Positions 7,003 to 7,697 of a stretch of 7,697 nt of DNA are shown here, piece by piece (the first letter of the stretch is position 1; every line of letters starts with the position of its first letter). The stretch covers positions 1-7,697 of the forward strand of contig URUZ01000297.1 in NCBI GenBank assembly GCA_900551225.1, written 5' to 3'. The position numbers were made by a program, and so were the translations under genes. The stretch is from an uncultured Clostridium sp. (GTDB lineage Bacteria > Bacillota > Clostridia > Lachnospirales > Lachnospiraceae). The notes beneath the pieces are model-generated. The model worked only from the letters and a program-made list of their open reading frames with translations, had not been told where the DNA came from and did no database searches.

Positions 7003-7421
7003 GCCTCCAAATCAAGCATTTTAATAAAGAGCTTATCCCAATCCGGATAAGACCGTTTCAGGGAGACCGGGCGTCCGTCATGAGTCAGAAAGCAGTGGGC
7101 GCTTTCGCCGGTGGTGCGCAGCTCCCCGGTGGCGCTGTCTGTTATCCGGTAGCCGATGGCCATGCGCACCCCGTTGTATTCTTTGATCCATGCATGTATT
7201 TTCACGGTATCGCCGAAGTGCACCATGCTCTTGTATTTACAGTTCACTTCCAGCACCGGACTGAAGATCCCGGCCTCCTCCATGGCTTTGTAGCCGCAGC
7301 CCATCTGTTCCATCAGATCCACCCGGGCCTCCTCCATCCAGCGGATGTAATTGGAATGGTGGATAATGCCCATTTGATCTGTTTCATAGTATTTCGCGTT
7401 GTGTTCGTAATCTTTTAACAT
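6993..7421 (-). CDS. Acyl-CoA thioesterase, hotdog fold (4HBT/YbgC-FadM type)
   Basis: The 142-residue protein is a complete single-hotdog-domain thioesterase, which hydrolyses the thioester of short or medium acyl-CoA (or acyl-ACP) in the cytoplasm. The active-site region is YYETDQMGIIHHSNYIRWMEEAR, shown here as YETDQMG (12-18), with D15 as the likely catalytic Asp, and HHSNY (21-25) starting the central helix that continues through EEARVDLM. FGDTV (70-74) and the later strand region around GESAHCFL also fit. Length is normal for the family (130-150). An in-frame TAA three codons upstream of the ATG fixes the start region. The purine-rich GGGAGG lies 16 nt away, farther than usual. It is the upstream gene of a two-gene minus-strand set with the EAL fusion, 63 bp apart; no functional link between them is evident. 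Exact acyl substrate is unknown. Confidence 0.92.
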   Translation of the reverse strand: MLKDYEHNAKYYETDQMGIIHHSNYIRWMEEARVDLMEQMGCGYKAMEEAGIFSPVLEVNCKYKSMVHFGDTVKIHAWIKEYNGVRMAIGYRITDSATGELRTTGESAHCFLTHDGRPVSLKRSYPDWDKLFIKMLDLEAGL

Positions 7422-7437
7422 AATAAATTACCGTTGT

Positions 7438-7443
7438 CCTCCC
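7438..7443 (-). promoter_or_regulatory. Distant Shine-Dalgarno of the thioesterase gene
   Basis: GGGAGG on the minus strand is the only purine-rich site before the thioesterase start, and 16 nt separate it from the ATG; 5-9 nt is usual. The in-frame stop nine bases before the ATG rules out an extended reading frame. An ATT codon directly before the ATG would still be 13 nt away. Low translation efficiency or a folded spacer is possible. Confidence 0.4.
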
Positions 7444-7488
7444 AGCTATATCGATCAAAGTATTCTGCAAGCACGGGGGGTGAGTGCG

Positions 7489-7502
7489 GTTGTTGAAACA
7501 AC
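7489..7502. repeat. Inverted repeat GTTGTT-GA-AACAAC in the divergent intergenic region
   Basis: Two 6-bp arms pair perfectly around a 2-bp centre, between the minus-strand thioesterase and the plus-strand gene at 7655. The centre is too short for an RNA hairpin loop unless inner pairs open, so a dimeric regulator site is more likely than a terminator. The site overlaps the start of the doubtful small ORF. No known operator is recognised. Confidence 0.3.
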
Positions 7503-7612
7503 GTATGAAATTCCAGGACAGCCTCATCCTGTATATGCAATATAAGGTTGACAGAAAAATCTTATTAAAGTACGCTTATTTTATGACCGAAAATAGGCTC
7601 TTTTTTGTATAG
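7490..7612 (+). CDS. Doubtful small ORF, 40 residues, TTG start
   Basis: A plus-strand reading frame from TTG 7490 (or GTG 7484, or ATG 7505) to TAG 7610-7612 encodes about 40 residues rich in Lys, Leu, Tyr and Phe, including KVDRKILLKYAYF. It is preceded by GGGGGGTGA at 7475-7483, which resembles a strong ribosome binding site with about 6 nt spacing. Against it: the frame is short enough to be open by chance, no family is recognised, and promoter-like elements for the next gene lie within it. A second frame is also open across part of this stretch. It could be a small protein, a gene remnant, or nothing. Confidence 0.2.
   Translation: MLKQRMKFQDSLILYMQYKVDRKILLKYAYFMTENRLFFV
7566..7593 (+). 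promoter_or_regulatory. Candidate sigma-D (sigma-28)-type promoter before the gene at 7655
   Basis: TAAA at 7566-7569 (in TTAAAG) is followed after 16 bp by ACCGAAAA (7586-7593). The flagellar/chemotaxis sigma factor consensus is TAAA, about 15 bp, then GCCGATAA or GCCGATAT; the -10 matches at six of eight positions, including the CCGA core. Transcription would start near 7600, about 55 nt before the ATG at 7655. Competing readings exist: TTGACA at 7548-7553 with a poor TACGCT 17 bp later, and TATAGT at 7608-7613 with a weak ATGACC 19 bp before it. Confidence 0.35.
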
Positions 7613-7654
7613 TCGGGTACCAACCGCAATATACTAAAAAGGGGTGAACTGATC

Positions 7655-7697
7655 ATGTATAGAAATAAAAAAGTTTATATTATATCAATTATAATTG
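7655..7697 (+). CDS. 5' end of a probable membrane or exported protein (partial)
   Basis: Only the first 14 codons are present, reading MYRNKKVYIISIII, before the window ends. The ATG has a good ribosome binding site, AGGGGTGA at 7640-7647, 7 nt away. Basic residues (R3, K5, K6) followed at once by a hydrophobic run are typical of a signal peptide or first transmembrane helix. The possible sigma-D promoter upstream would fit a chemoreceptor or other motility protein, but the visible residues cannot show this. No function is assigned. Confidence 0.6.
   Translation, partial: MYRNKKVYIISIII

Noticed and set aside
1..7697. CRISPR arrays, tRNA/rRNA genes, insertion sequences, phage genes
   Set aside because: No regularly spaced repeats, tRNA-like cloverleaf, transposase or integrase motif was seen on either strand.

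Overview
The window looks like chromosomal DNA of a low-to-mid GC Gram-positive anaerobe, most likely a gut-type clostridium (Lachnospiraceae-like). The grounds are strong AGGAGG-type ribosome binding sites, tightly packed co-directional genes, protein families typical of Firmicutes, and one candidate sigma-D-type promoter. The taxonomic call is inference; no rRNA or other marker gene is present.

Layout. Positions 1-177 are an AT-rich control region with a good candidate promoter (TTGATA, 17 bp, extended TGaTAACAT) whose -35 box lies inside a perfect 12-bp palindrome. It leads into a four-gene plus-strand operon with gaps of only 16-37 bp: an M55-family D-aminopeptidase (DppA-like, 178-1011), a sodium:solute symporter (1049-2485), an EamA/DMT-family transporter (2503-3411), and a second symporter (3428-4861) that is a close paralogue of the first. 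Facing it on the minus strand, and overlapping its last 41 bases, is a 702-residue fusion of a PTS EIIC-like membrane domain to an EAL (cyclic-di-GMP phosphodiesterase) domain (4821-6929). Behind that, also on the minus strand, is a hotdog-fold acyl-CoA thioesterase (6993-7421). The 233 bp from 7422 to 7654 are non-coding or carry at most one doubtful small ORF; they include an inverted repeat and a sigma-D-like promoter. A new plus-strand gene starts at 7655 and runs off the end; it has a good ribosome binding site and a basic-then-hydrophobic N-terminus.

How the genes may work together. The operon reads as a salvage unit for a small D-amino-acid compound: one or both sodium symporters bring in a substrate, the metallopeptidase hydrolyses it in the cytoplasm, and the DMT protein moves a product or related metabolite. 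In Bacillus subtilis dppA sits with a peptide ABC transporter; here that is replaced by two paralogous secondary symporters flanking a DMT carrier. The substrate cannot be read from sequence. The EIIC-EAL protein keeps the EAL catalytic residues and the EIIC sugar-site His and Glu, but has no EIIA or EIIB partner in the window. It is most simply read as a membrane sensor in which sugar binding may control c-di-GMP breakdown.

The most unusual points are the symporter-DMT-symporter arrangement behind a D-aminopeptidase, an Asp-to-Gly change at a conserved position in only one of the twin symporters, the convergent overlap at which the second symporter loses similarity to its twin, and the EIIC-EAL fusion.
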